The translations under genes were made by a program, and so were the position numbers. From assembly GCF_017255185.1 (NCBI RefSeq), contig NZ_JAFKCZ010000007.1, positions 186,001-250,000 on the forward strand: DNA of 64,000 nucleotides, written 5' to 3'. The notes below the pieces were generated by a model. That model worked only from the letters and a program-made list of their open reading frames with translations, had not been told where the DNA came from and searched no databases. The stretch's first letter is position 1; each line of letters opens with the position of its first letter. Below are positions 1 through 7,737 of the stretch, one piece after another. This DNA is from Parahaliea mediterranea (GTDB taxonomy: Bacteria > Pseudomonadota > Gammaproteobacteria > Pseudomonadales > Halieaceae).

Positions 1-2
1 AA

Positions 3-2252
3 CAGCGCCTGCTGGCCGGCCTGTTCAACCCCGCCGCCTTCCTCGATGTCATCCAGAACTTTATCTTGTTCGAGCCGGTGGACGGTCGTCTGATCAAGAA
101 GGTGGCACGCTACCAGCAGTACCGGGCGGTGAACAAGGTGATTCAACGCCTCAAGCAAGGCACCACGCGCAAGGAGAAGTCCGGGGTGGTCTGGCACACC
201 CAGGGCTCCGGAAAATCCCTGACCATGGTCATGCTGGCGGTGAAGATGCGCCGCGACCCGGAGCTGCAGCAGTACAAGCTGGTCTTTGTCACCGACCGCA
301 CCCAGTTGGACGGCCAGTTGTCCAGCACCTTCCGCGACGCCCAGAACGAAACGGTCCACAACGCCGGTTCTGTGGCCGAGCTGAAGACCCTGCTGAGCCG
401 GGATGCCTCCGATATCGTGACCGCCATGGTGCAGAAGTTCCAGGACGCGGAAGCCGAGAACGACTTCACCGACCTGAACCCCAGCGACAAGATCATTGTG
501 CTGGCGGACGAGGCGCACCGCACCCAGTTTGGCAACCTGGCGGCCACCATCAACGCTGCCCTGCCCAATGCCCCCAAGATCGGCTTTACCGGCACCCCTC
601 TGCTGAAGACCCAGAAGATGGACCAGGCCTTCGGGGGCTATATCGATCAGTACCGGATCAATGAGGCGGTGGAGGACGGCGCCACCGTGCGCATCATCTA
701 CGAGGGCCGGCGGGTACAGACCGATGTGGTGGGCGACTCCCTGGACGCCCTGTTCGACGAGTACTTTGCGGACGCCAGCGACGAGGAAAAACGGGAAATC
801 AAGAAGAAGTACGGGGTGGAACGCGCCGTGCGCGAAGCCCCCGCCCGGATTCGCTGGGTGTGCCTAGATTTGCTCAAGCACTACCGGGAGAAGGTCCAGC
901 CCGATGGCTTCAAGGCCATGATCGTGGTGGGCAGCCGCCACGCCGCCACGGTGTTCAAAAAGACCCTGGACGAGCTGGAGGCGCCTCTCTCCGAGGTGAT
1001 CATTTCCGGCCGCCACAACGATGAGCCGGTGTTCGCCCCCTACACTGACGCCAAAGAGCACAAGAAAGCCATCAAGGATTTCGTTGATCCCCAGGGCGCC
1101 ACCACCTTTGTAATCGTCAAAGACATGCTGCTGACTGGCTTCGATGCCCCCATTGCCCAGGTGATGTATATCGACCGGGGCCTGAAGGATCACACCCTGA
1201 TGCAAGCGATTGCCCGGGTGAACCGCAACTACAAAGGCAAGGCCTGTGGCTACGTGGTGGACTACTACGGCCTCTCGGACCACCTCACCGAGGCCCTGGA
1301 GCAGTTCAGTAGCGATGACGTAGAAGGCACTTTCTACACCCTGAAGGACGAGATCCCCCGCCTGAAGGCGGCCCACACCCGCGTTGCCGTAATCTTCGGC
1401 AATGTGAAGAGCTCCGACATCGACGATTACGTGCTGGCACTAAAGGACGAGGACATCCGCCAGCAGTTCGAAATAGCCTTCAAGGCCTTCGCCAAACAGA
1501 TGAACGTGATCCTGCCGGATGTGGCCGCCAAGCCTTTCATCCCGGACCTGAAACTGTGGGGCAAAGTCCAGAACGCCGCCCGCAACCGCTATCGCGATCC
1601 CGGCCTGAACATCAGCGACGCCGGCGCCAAGGTCCGCAAGCTGGTGGACGAGCATATTATCAGTACCGGGGTAGATCCCAAGATTCCCCCGGTGGATCTG
1701 ATGGCGGCCAACTTCCGGGAAACCGTGGAGCAGATCAAGTCCCCGGAATCCCGCGCCTCGGAGATCGAGAGCGCCATCAAGCACCACATTACGGTCAACC
1801 TGGACGATGACCCCGAGTACTACAAGTCCCTGAGCCTGCGCCTGCGGGACATCATCGAGAAGACCAACGGCAAGTGGGACCAGCAGCTGGAACTGCTGCT
1901 GCAGATGGTCAGCAACCTCGAAGCCGAGCGCAAGCAGGCCGCCAACGACCTGGGACTGAGCGAGACCGAGTTCGCCTTTTACAACATCCTGATGGCCGAG
2001 GTGACAAGCCATTCAGGTGAGGACAGCATCAGCGAGGCCGTCCATGACGAGATCAAGGCTACTAGCCAGAACCTGGTGGCGATGTTCGACGAGGCGACGC
2101 AGATCGTGGACTTCTTCCACAAACCGGACGAAATGAAACGGATGAAAAAGGCCATCAAACGGGCAATCCTGGACTGTAGCTTTGCCGACAAGGCCCTGGT
2201 CACCGTGGTGCAGGATCGCTTCATGGACCTGGCGAAAAACCGGTTCAAATGA
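3..2252 (+). CDS. hsdR: Type I restriction enzyme R subunit (HsdR), 5' truncated by window edge
   Basis: This is the ATP-dependent translocase and cleavage subunit of a type I restriction-modification complex. The reading frame is open from nucleotide 3, so the N-terminal nuclease part lies outside the window; the TTG at 66 is internal. Visible superfamily 2 helicase motifs are Walker A (HTQGSGKS, near nt 192-218), the DEAH box followed by RTQFG (near nt 507-533), motif III GFTGTP (near nt 582-599), and later LLTGFDAP and QAIARVNR. The roughly 300 C-terminal residues are the alpha-helical region used to contact the methylase core. hsdM and hsdS are expected upstream, outside the window. The stop is 13 nt before the next gene, so the two are probably co-transcribed. 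The family assignment is firm; system completeness cannot be judged. Confidence 0.93.
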   Translation, partial: QRLLAGLFNPAAFLDVIQNFILFEPVDGRLIKKVARYQQYRAVNKVIQRLKQGTTRKEKSGVVWHTQGSGKSLTMVMLAVKMRRDPELQQYKLVFVTDRTQLDGQLSSTFRDAQNETVHNAGSVAELKTLLSRDASDIVTAMVQKFQDAEAENDFTDLNPSDKIIVLADEAHRTQFGNLAATINAALPNAPKIGFTGTPLLKTQKMDQAFGGYIDQYRINEAVEDGATVRIIYEGRRVQTDVVGDSLDALFDEYFADASDEEKREIKKKYGVERAVREAPARIRWVCLDLLKHYREKVQPDGFKAMIVVGSRHAATVFKKTLDELEAPLSEVIISGRHNDEPVFAPYTDAKEHKKAIKDFVDPQGATTFVIVKDMLLTGFDAPIAQVMYIDRGLKDHTLMQAIARVNRNYKGKACGYVVDYYGLSDHLTEALEQFSSDDVEGTFYTLKDEIPRLKAAHTRVAVIFGNVKSSDIDDYVLALKDEDIRQQFEIAFKAFAKQMNVILPDVAAKPFIPDLKLWGKVQNAARNRYRDPGLNISDAGAKVRKLVDEHIISTGVDPKIPPVDLMAANFRETVEQIKSPESRASEIESAIKHHITVNLDDDPEYYKSLSLRLRDIIEKTNGKWDQQLELLLQMVSNLEAERKQAANDLGLSETEFAFYNILMAEVTSHSGEDSISEAVHDEIKATSQNLVAMFDEATQIVDFFHKPDEMKRMKKAIKRAILDCSFADKALVTVVQDRFMDLAKNRFK

Positions 2253-2265
2253 GGGGATCACCCCA

Positions 2266-2982
2266 GTGACGGCCAGGCAGCCACAAGCGGAGTACCGGGA
2301 AGGCCGCGGCTTCATTGCCGAGGTCATCCGCACCAGCCGCCGCAAATCCGCCGACATCCGGGTGGAAGACGGCGCCGTGTCCGTGGTGGTCCCCACCAAC
2401 ACCACCACTGAGCGGATCGACCAGCTGCTGGCCGCCAAGCGCCGATGGATCAAGGAAAAGATCGCCCTGCATCGAGAGCAGGCGCCCCCCTCTACGCGCC
2501 GCTTTGTCTCGGGCGAGGCCTTCAGCTATCTGGGTCGAAATTACCGACTAAAAGTAGAGACTGGCAACTTCACTCCAGTGAGGCTGCTAAACGGTCGCCT
2601 GCTGGTCACCGTGCCCTCGGGTAGCCAGCAGCACATGGTCCGCAACGCCCTGGTGCGCTGGTACAAACGCCAGGCCGAGCACAAGCTAATCGAAAAAGTG
2701 ACGCGCTTCGCGCCGCAGGTCGGGGTGGAGCCAACCGGGGTGGGTATCAAAACCTTCCGGTCACGCTGGGGAAGCTGCACGGCCAAGGGCAAACTGGAGT
2801 TCAACTGGCGAATCATGATGGCGCCGAACCGGATGGTCGACTACGTCGTCATCCATGAACTCTGCCACCTGATACGCCATGATCACTCCCCGGAATTCTG
2901 GCGGGAGATAGGCAGGGTGATGCCGGAATACCAGGAGTCCCGGGAGTGGTTACGGGCGAACGCGGCAACCATGAACTTCTAG
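2266..2982 (+). CDS. YgjP-like (DUF45) zinc metallopeptidase
   Basis: A 238-residue protein of the YgjP/SprT-like metal-dependent hydrolase family. The zinc motif is VIHELCHLIRHDHSPEFW near the C-terminus (HExxH, a third His in HDHSPEFW), preceded by the typical RSRWGSCTAKG stretch. I chose the GTG start at 2266 because it follows the hsdR stop with a GAGGGG ribosome site at 2251-2256; a longer in-frame extension into hsdR is not needed. Members of this family often sit directly after hsdR in type I restriction operons, as here, but their role there is unknown. Substrate is not predictable from sequence. Confidence 0.85.
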   Translation: MTARQPQAEYREGRGFIAEVIRTSRRKSADIRVEDGAVSVVVPTNTTTERIDQLLAAKRRWIKEKIALHREQAPPSTRRFVSGEAFSYLGRNYRLKVETGNFTPVRLLNGRLLVTVPSGSQQHMVRNALVRWYKRQAEHKLIEKVTRFAPQVGVEPTGVGIKTFRSRWGSCTAKGKLEFNWRIMMAPNRMVDYVVIHELCHLIRHDHSPEFWREIGRVMPEYQESREWLRANAATMNF

Positions 2983-3419
2983 GTTGAGTGGGGCGCCGCT
3001 TTGCCGGGTTTCCTACTGCCTTTGGGTGCTGACCGATGGGGGAGGGCCGGAAAGCCAGAATAAGGGCGGTTTCATCCAAAGAAACCAGCCCTTATTGGTC
3101 AAAAAACAAACAAATCTCAGTATGTGTATCTACTTAACCAATTGAAATATAACGATTTATTATAAATCGACTTGGTTGAACACTGTGCGAAAAGTTCATT
3201 TTCAATGAGAACCCACACCCAGTGTAGGGCCGGACATAAGCTGTCCGCACCGCCTCCTTGTTTGTTGGTTTTGGACGTATTTATAAGAAGAAGATTTTTG
3301 GCCTACTGGCGCATAAAGACGGCATTTTCTTCTATTTTCGCATAACTTTGCCCCCAACATCCCCACACCCTTTAAATTGTAATCCTCCCATTTATAAGCG
3401 CCCATTTGAGTAGAGGGTT
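2983..3419. other. Gene-free AT-rich stretch with nested inverted repeats
   Basis: No convincing gene is seen. From about 3095 the base composition is clearly AT-richer than the flanks. It contains TTAACCAA (3134-3141) and TTGGTTGAA (3172-3180) enclosing the palindrome CGATTTATTATAAATCG (3153-3169). The low GC and the adjacent transposase debris suggest acquired DNA, possibly an element end. Confidence 0.45.
3059..3096. terminator. Imperfect hairpin after the restriction operon
   Basis: Inverted repeat AATAAGGGC-GGTTTC (3059-3073) with GAAACCAGCCCTTATT (3081-3096), one bulged base and a 7-nt loop, about 80 nt after the stop of the metallopeptidase gene. No T-run follows, so it may be a transcript end stabiliser rather than a classical terminator. 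Confidence 0.5.
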
Positions 3420-3740
3420 ATGCAGCCTTTAGCAGCTGCGCTGGAGGCAGTGCTGGGCATCATTACGCGCAATTTCTACACATCTGATCCACAAAGCTGG
3501 ATACCGGCTCAAGGACAGGGCGACCGGCGCAGTAACCCTGATCCAGCGCTTCGGATCTGCTCTCAACCTCAATATACATTTTCACATCTTGTTTCTGGAT
3601 GGCGTATACGTCTTTCGCGACACCCGACCACCTCGGTTTCAACGCATCAAGGCACCGAATAAAGACGAGCTGGAGGATCTGGTTCAGCTGATCAGTCAGC
3701 GCGTAGGAGGTCGCTGCCTGGTACCGCCAACCAGGGCACC
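3420..3740 (+). pseudogene. IS91-family transposase remnant (frameshifted, both ends missing)
   Basis: Conceptual translation gives a short piece of a Y2-type (IS91 family) transposase. The first part (3420 to about 3477, ...LEAVLGIITRNFY) is in one frame; it continues in another frame from about 3478 with HLIHKAGYRLKDRATGAV, then RFGSALNLNIHFHILFLDGV and a tail resembling the KAPNKDELEDLVQLI region. A frameshift near 3477 is needed to join them, and the alignment decays after about 3720. The N-terminal zinc finger, the catalytic tyrosines and the C-terminus are absent, so it is non-functional. Recognition is by the family signature LNLNIHFH...LDGVY. Confidence 0.6.
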
Positions 3741-4080
3741 ACCCGAGAGGTTGCCGCTTTTCGCTTGGGAGGAGTCCGCGAGTTCACGGTTCAATCAGTA
3801 GGGAAGCCACTGAACAACAGATGGCACGGGTTCCTACGCGCCCCGTGCGGGAATGACCGGAATAGATCTGCGACAAGGGCGCTACAAGTGTGATTTCGAG
3901 ATACTCAATGACCCTAGAGTACCATCTTTGGGTATGAGACCTGGAGGATGCGAGTCGATTTCTTGCCAACAACCCATTTATATTGCTCATACTTGCCTGA
4001 CTGTCTCCAAGGCGACGGATTTGGCACCGCAGCAGGCGTAGTATCCGGGGGCGATCGAATAACTCTGGAGTGCCGCACCA
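3741..4080. other. Stretch with no recognisable gene
   Basis: Between the IS91 remnant and the uxaA fragment I see no reading frame with family resemblance. The last part may be the original upstream region of uxaA, but no clear promoter stands out. Confidence 0.4.
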
Positions 4081-4350
4081 TGGCCAGCCCGTATATCGAG
4101 TTACACAGTAATGATGATGTGCTCATTACCACCCGCGATGTTCCCACGGGATCGGAACTGGGTGCGGACACCCTCACCAAAGCGGACATTCCCTCCGGGC
4201 ACAAGGTCGCCCGTCGCGCCATCGCCAATGGCGACCCGGTGCATCGCTACAACCAGGTCATCGGCTACGCCAGCGAGGACATTGCCCCGGGCAGCCATGT
4301 GCACACGCACAACATGGCGATGGGCGAAGTCGCGCACGACCACGCCTGCC
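4081..4350 (+). pseudogene. uxaA: N-terminal fragment of altronate dehydratase (UxaA, SAF domain)
   Basis: Starting at ATG 4081, about 90 residues match the small N-terminal SAF domain of UxaA/galactarate dehydratase: SPYIELHSNDDVLITTRDVP, then SGHKVARRAI, VIGYASEDIAPGSHVHTHN and MGEVAHDHA. The resemblance ends abruptly near 4350, where integrase sequence begins; the large catalytic domain (about 400 residues) is missing. UxaA dehydrates D-altronate to 2-keto-3-deoxygluconate in hexuronate breakdown. The in-frame reading continues to a stop at 4415 with unrelated residues. This is a decapitated gene, not a functional enzyme. Confidence 0.75.
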
Positions 4351-4351
4351 C

Positions 4352-4549
4352 AGTGACAATGGCCCGTGCTACCTGTCATCCGATCTGGCTGATTACCTGC
4401 AGGACCAAGGCATGACACATACACGCGGACGCCCTTACCATCCGCAAACACAAGGCAAGATCGAACGATGGCATCGTTCGATGAAGAGCCAAATCCTGCT
4501 AAACAATTACTACTTCCCGACGGAACTGGAAGAGCAGTTACAGAACTGA
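4352..4549 (+). pseudogene. IS3-family DDE integrase C-terminal fragment
   Basis: Begins exactly at the conserved SDNG and runs SDNGPCYLSSDLADYL ... RPYHPQTQGKIERWHRSMKS ... to a TGA at 4547. The second Asp of the catalytic triad (D of SDNG) and the Glu of GKIERWH are separated by 35 residues, the DD(35)E spacing of the IS3 group. The first catalytic Asp, OrfA and the terminal repeats are missing, so this is an immobile relic. It is in a different frame from the uxaA piece and abuts it within a few bases. Confidence 0.75.
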
Positions 4550-4823
4550 TGAGCTAGCTGTTTCTTAAATCAGGCGAGTCTTGGTCCGGATATCTTTGAC
4601 GACGTACAGCCATCCGGGTGATGATGCGCTCCGCTAACCCGCTTCAGTCGACCTCCAGCGCATATCGGCCTATAATCGTTTTTTGCTGAAACAGTTGTAT
4701 TCACTATTACCGGTCATCGCGAAACCAGTTTTAACAAGGCCAGTGTTCCTCCACGCTACAAGTCAAAAGCCCAAGCGCTCTCCTTGCTTTTGGGTGTCTG
4801 CTTTCCTCGAAGATGTGAAAATC
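4550..4823. other. Gene-free leader before the amidohydrolase gene
   Basis: No gene seen. It joins the IS3 debris to the amidohydrolase start and presumably holds that gene's promoter, which I cannot place with confidence. Confidence 0.35.
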
Positions 4824-6305
4824 ATGAAAACGCTCTCTTTGCCAAGATGGTTAACCGCACTGGCACTGATCCTTGCCATGCCCCTCGGCGCATCAGAGCC
4901 CTATGACCTGGTCATAAAGAATGGCCGCGTGATCGACCCGGAGACGCGACTGGATGCGCTGCGACATGTTGGTATCAATGGGGGAACCATCGTTCAGGTG
5001 GCGACCGACGAGTTGCAAGGCAAGCAGGTTATCGACGCCAGGGGGCTTGTTGTTGCTCCCGGGTTCATCGATGTACACAGTCACACCCCGACATTGCTTG
5101 GCCAGCACTTCAATCTCCTCGACGGCGTTACGACGCAGCTCGATCTCGAAGCGGGCGCCTTTCCGATCAGTTTCTACGGCGAGCACTATGCGGGCGGGGC
5201 GCAGTTGAATTACGGCGCCTCTGTCGGTCATTTCGCGATACGCACCAAAGTCATTGAGGGTAAAGAACAGCCCTATATCTTTGAAGGTCACAAGCCCGCA
5301 AAAATGGGTGGCGATGCGTGGGTCCAACAAGCCAGTCCAGAGCAGATCGAACAAATGCGACGACTCATACTGCAGGGTCTCGATGAGGGTGGGCTGGGTA
5401 TCGGAGTGCTGCTCGACTATATGACAGCCGCTGTGTCCAACGCCGAGTTGCGGATGCTGTTTGATGTCGCCGCTGAACGCAGCGTGCCGATTTATGTGCA
5501 CGTCAGGCGCGGCAATGCCGGCGACCCCGCGGGGCTTCTCGAGGTTGTCAATCTCGCGAAAGAGACCGGTGCACCGCTGTTTGTCTGTCACATTACTCAC
5601 AACGCGATGCACGGTATCAAGAACTGGCTGGCGATAATCGATGAGGCCAATGCCAGTGGGGCGAATATTGCGACCGAAACCCTGTCTTACGCGGCCGGCG
5701 GCACCAGCATCTCTGCCGACGTGTTCCGGCGTCGCGACTGGCAGAAGATCTTCGACATCAGCTATGAGGACGTGCAGTGGGTAGCGACCGGCGAATGGCT
5801 GGCCAAAGAATCCTGGGAGCGCTATGCGCAAGAGCAGCCCTCCGGGATGGTCAATCACCATTACGTAAAAGAGGAGTGGTTGGTCACCGCCTTGCAGTGG
5901 CCCCGGATGATGATCTCCACAGATGCCTTGCCGGCGCTGGACCGGGACGTGCTGACCAATCCCAACGTGGCCGGCACCTTTTCGCGGGTACTCGGGCACT
6001 ATGTGCGTGATACCGGTGTGTTGTCGCTGCCCGATGCGCTGGCGAGAATGAGCCTGTATCCGGCGCAGTGGATGGAACAGGTCGCGCCGGTATTCAAGCG
6101 AAAGGGGCGTCTGCAGCCGGGCGCCGATGCCGATCTGGTGATTTTTGATCCCGACAGCGTGGCCGCCAGGGCCGACTATGGTACGCCTTATCGGCCCTCG
6201 GCTGGTATCGTCCATGTCATCGTGGACGGGCGCCGGGTGGTTGAAAACTCAGCGCGTGTGGAAGGACGCTACCCGGGACGCAAGCTGCTTTCCCTGTCGC
6301 CGTAA
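4824..6305 (+). CDS. Exported amidohydrolase, D-aminoacylase-like
   Basis: A 493-residue metal-dependent amidohydrolase. ATG 4824 is chosen because it opens a classic signal peptide (MKTLSLPRWLTALALILAMP, cleavage near LGASEP); a longer frame to 4683 has no such logic. The domain begins YDLVIKNGRVIDPETR, followed by the metal-binding DVHSH motif, a second site CHITHN and an STDALPALDRD segment, and ends with the beta-sandwich PGADADLVIFDPD. These fit the N-acyl-D-amino-acid deacylase branch, which frees D-amino acids from acylated forms; the actual substrate is unknown. Convergent with the serine hydrolase downstream and near a TonB receptor, which suggests a periplasmic role in scavenging peptide or cell-wall fragments (inference). 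Confidence 0.8.
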   Translation: MKTLSLPRWLTALALILAMPLGASEPYDLVIKNGRVIDPETRLDALRHVGINGGTIVQVATDELQGKQVIDARGLVVAPGFIDVHSHTPTLLGQHFNLLDGVTTQLDLEAGAFPISFYGEHYAGGAQLNYGASVGHFAIRTKVIEGKEQPYIFEGHKPAKMGGDAWVQQASPEQIEQMRRLILQGLDEGGLGIGVLLDYMTAAVSNAELRMLFDVAAERSVPIYVHVRRGNAGDPAGLLEVVNLAKETGAPLFVCHITHNAMHGIKNWLAIIDEANASGANIATETLSYAAGGTSISADVFRRRDWQKIFDISYEDVQWVATGEWLAKESWERYAQEQPSGMVNHHYVKEEWLVTALQWPRMMISTDALPALDRDVLTNPNVAGTFSRVLGHYVRDTGVLSLPDALARMSLYPAQWMEQVAPVFKRKGRLQPGADADLVIFDPDSVAARADYGTPYRPSAGIVHVIVDGRRVVENSARVEGRYPGRKLLSLSP

Positions 6306-6331
6306 TGGCGCAGGGCAGGCGTCGATCAACG

Positions 6332-7720
6332 CTATTTCTTGAAGCGATTTGAGTGCGGTTGCTCGACGTCGGCATCGAACAGCCCGGATGTTACCAGTGG
6401 GCGCAGGTAGCGCTGAATTGATCCGGTATCCGGCGTGGTAGAGAAAAAGCCAACCACCAGGTCGCGGTCCGGCGACACATACAGTCCCTGGCCAAACATT
6501 CCACTCTTGAAGAAGTCCCCGTCTGCGAACACCGCGTCCCACTGGCGGCTACTGCCGAGAATCGGGGCATTGAGGCGCTGGGTAAAAACCGGACCGTCAT
6601 AACCGCTCATGAAAAACTCCTCGCCCCGAACGCCCTGGCGTATCCGCTGGACAATGTCGTCGGTCACGATGGGCTGGTCACTGACCGCGCGCCAGCTCGG
6701 TGTGTAGAGCATGCCAAAACGCGCCATATCCCGGAGCCGGCTGGAAACCACGCCGTGTACTGCCGCCAGGCCGTCGGGGGCGAGGTGAACCTGGAGCCCC
6801 CCCTCTACCGCCATGTGTGACCAAACCCGATCGTTGAACACGTCGGCCCAGCGCTTCTGCGTCACTTCCTCGGTGAGCAGCACCAAGGCCTGGGTCACTG
6901 GTGAGCTGTAATCGAATGAAGTTCCGGGTTCGCGCACTTTACGCGCGCTCTTCAGGACCTCGCGGACGGTTTCCTGTTCTCCGGTCTGCAGGTTGGGTTC
7001 ACCGAACTCGGCCAGGAAAGTGCGTGTGGCGATAGAGTCAGGATCGGCCCGGGTGCTGTCGTCCTCCTCGGTATCCAGTCCCGGGGTCATGTCGAGGAGA
7101 TCGAGTATGCGGATGTCCTCCCAGGCAGTGCCGCGAAAGTCGGGCATGTAGTGACCGTAGGTTTGCTCCGGGTCCAACAGGCCGTCGTCGATCAACAGGT
7201 CAATCACCAGTGAAGCCAGCGGTTTGGCATTGGAGGCCCAGAGGTGAGCGTCCTCTGGATTCATGCCCGGGTACTGCTCGTAGACAATGCGGCCCCGGTG
7301 GATTACGACAAAGCCCTGGGCGTAACTTCGGGAATCCACCAGGAACTCATCAAGGCTAAGATTCCCGAGCGCTGAGTCGGCGCGCACCTGACCAATTCGG
7401 CTGTCCTGCGCGTAGGGCAGCGAGCTTGCCGACCGGGTAGCGGGTATGACGGTGGTCGGCATGCTCTCTGACACATGCCCGGTCCAGTACAGCGCCACAT
7501 CGCCCCCCTTAAGTACCGAAGCAACCGACACTGATTGGGCCAGCTCCCTGGCCTGCTCGAGTGTGAAGCCGGCTTTTGCCCGGACCACGGGGAGGCGGGC
7601 TTCCTGCCCCGACGCCATGGCGCTCGCCAGGGCCAGGGCGAGCGGCAGGGCCAGGGCGCTACCGCGGCCTCGCTGCCGACGTCGCCGGCAGGAGGTGACG
7701 CTGTTGTAGGGCATCCTCAA
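6332..7720 (-). CDS. Exported serine hydrolase, beta-lactamase class C-like
   Basis: A 462-residue protein with an Arg-rich N-terminus and a hydrophobic signal segment (ALALPLALALASAMA). The penicillin-binding-protein/class C beta-lactamase fold is supported by S163-N-A-K166 (SxxK nucleophile motif) and Y271-S-S (position of the YxN motif). These families act as esterases, D-amino-acid amidases or carboxypeptidases; true beta-lactamase activity is not implied. It lies 17 nt downstream of the TonB-dependent receptor on the same strand, so the two form an operon. It is possibly a periplasmic enzyme acting on the imported ligand. Confidence 0.8.
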   Translation of the reverse strand: MRMPYNSVTSCRRRRQRGRGSALALPLALALASAMASGQEARLPVVRAKAGFTLEQARELAQSVSVASVLKGGDVALYWTGHVSESMPTTVIPATRSASSLPYAQDSRIGQVRADSALGNLSLDEFLVDSRSYAQGFVVIHRGRIVYEQYPGMNPEDAHLWASNAKPLASLVIDLLIDDGLLDPEQTYGHYMPDFRGTAWEDIRILDLLDMTPGLDTEEDDSTRADPDSIATRTFLAEFGEPNLQTGEQETVREVLKSARKVREPGTSFDYSSPVTQALVLLTEEVTQKRWADVFNDRVWSHMAVEGGLQVHLAPDGLAAVHGVVSSRLRDMARFGMLYTPSWRAVSDQPIVTDDIVQRIRQGVRGEEFFMSGYDGPVFTQRLNAPILGSSRQWDAVFADGDFFKSGMFGQGLYVSPDRDLVVGFFSTTPDTGSIQRYLRPLVTSGLFDADVEQPHSNRFKK

Positions 7721-7737
7721 ATCACCCTTGGCAAGAA

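Noticed and set aside
3202-3405. 67-codon minus-strand frame in the AT-rich patch
   Set aside because: No family resemblance, no ribosome site, and it lies in apparent element debris.
5777-6010. Small overlapping frames within the amidohydrolase and other GC-rich genes
   Set aside because: Alternative-frame shadows without conserved motifs or ribosome sites.
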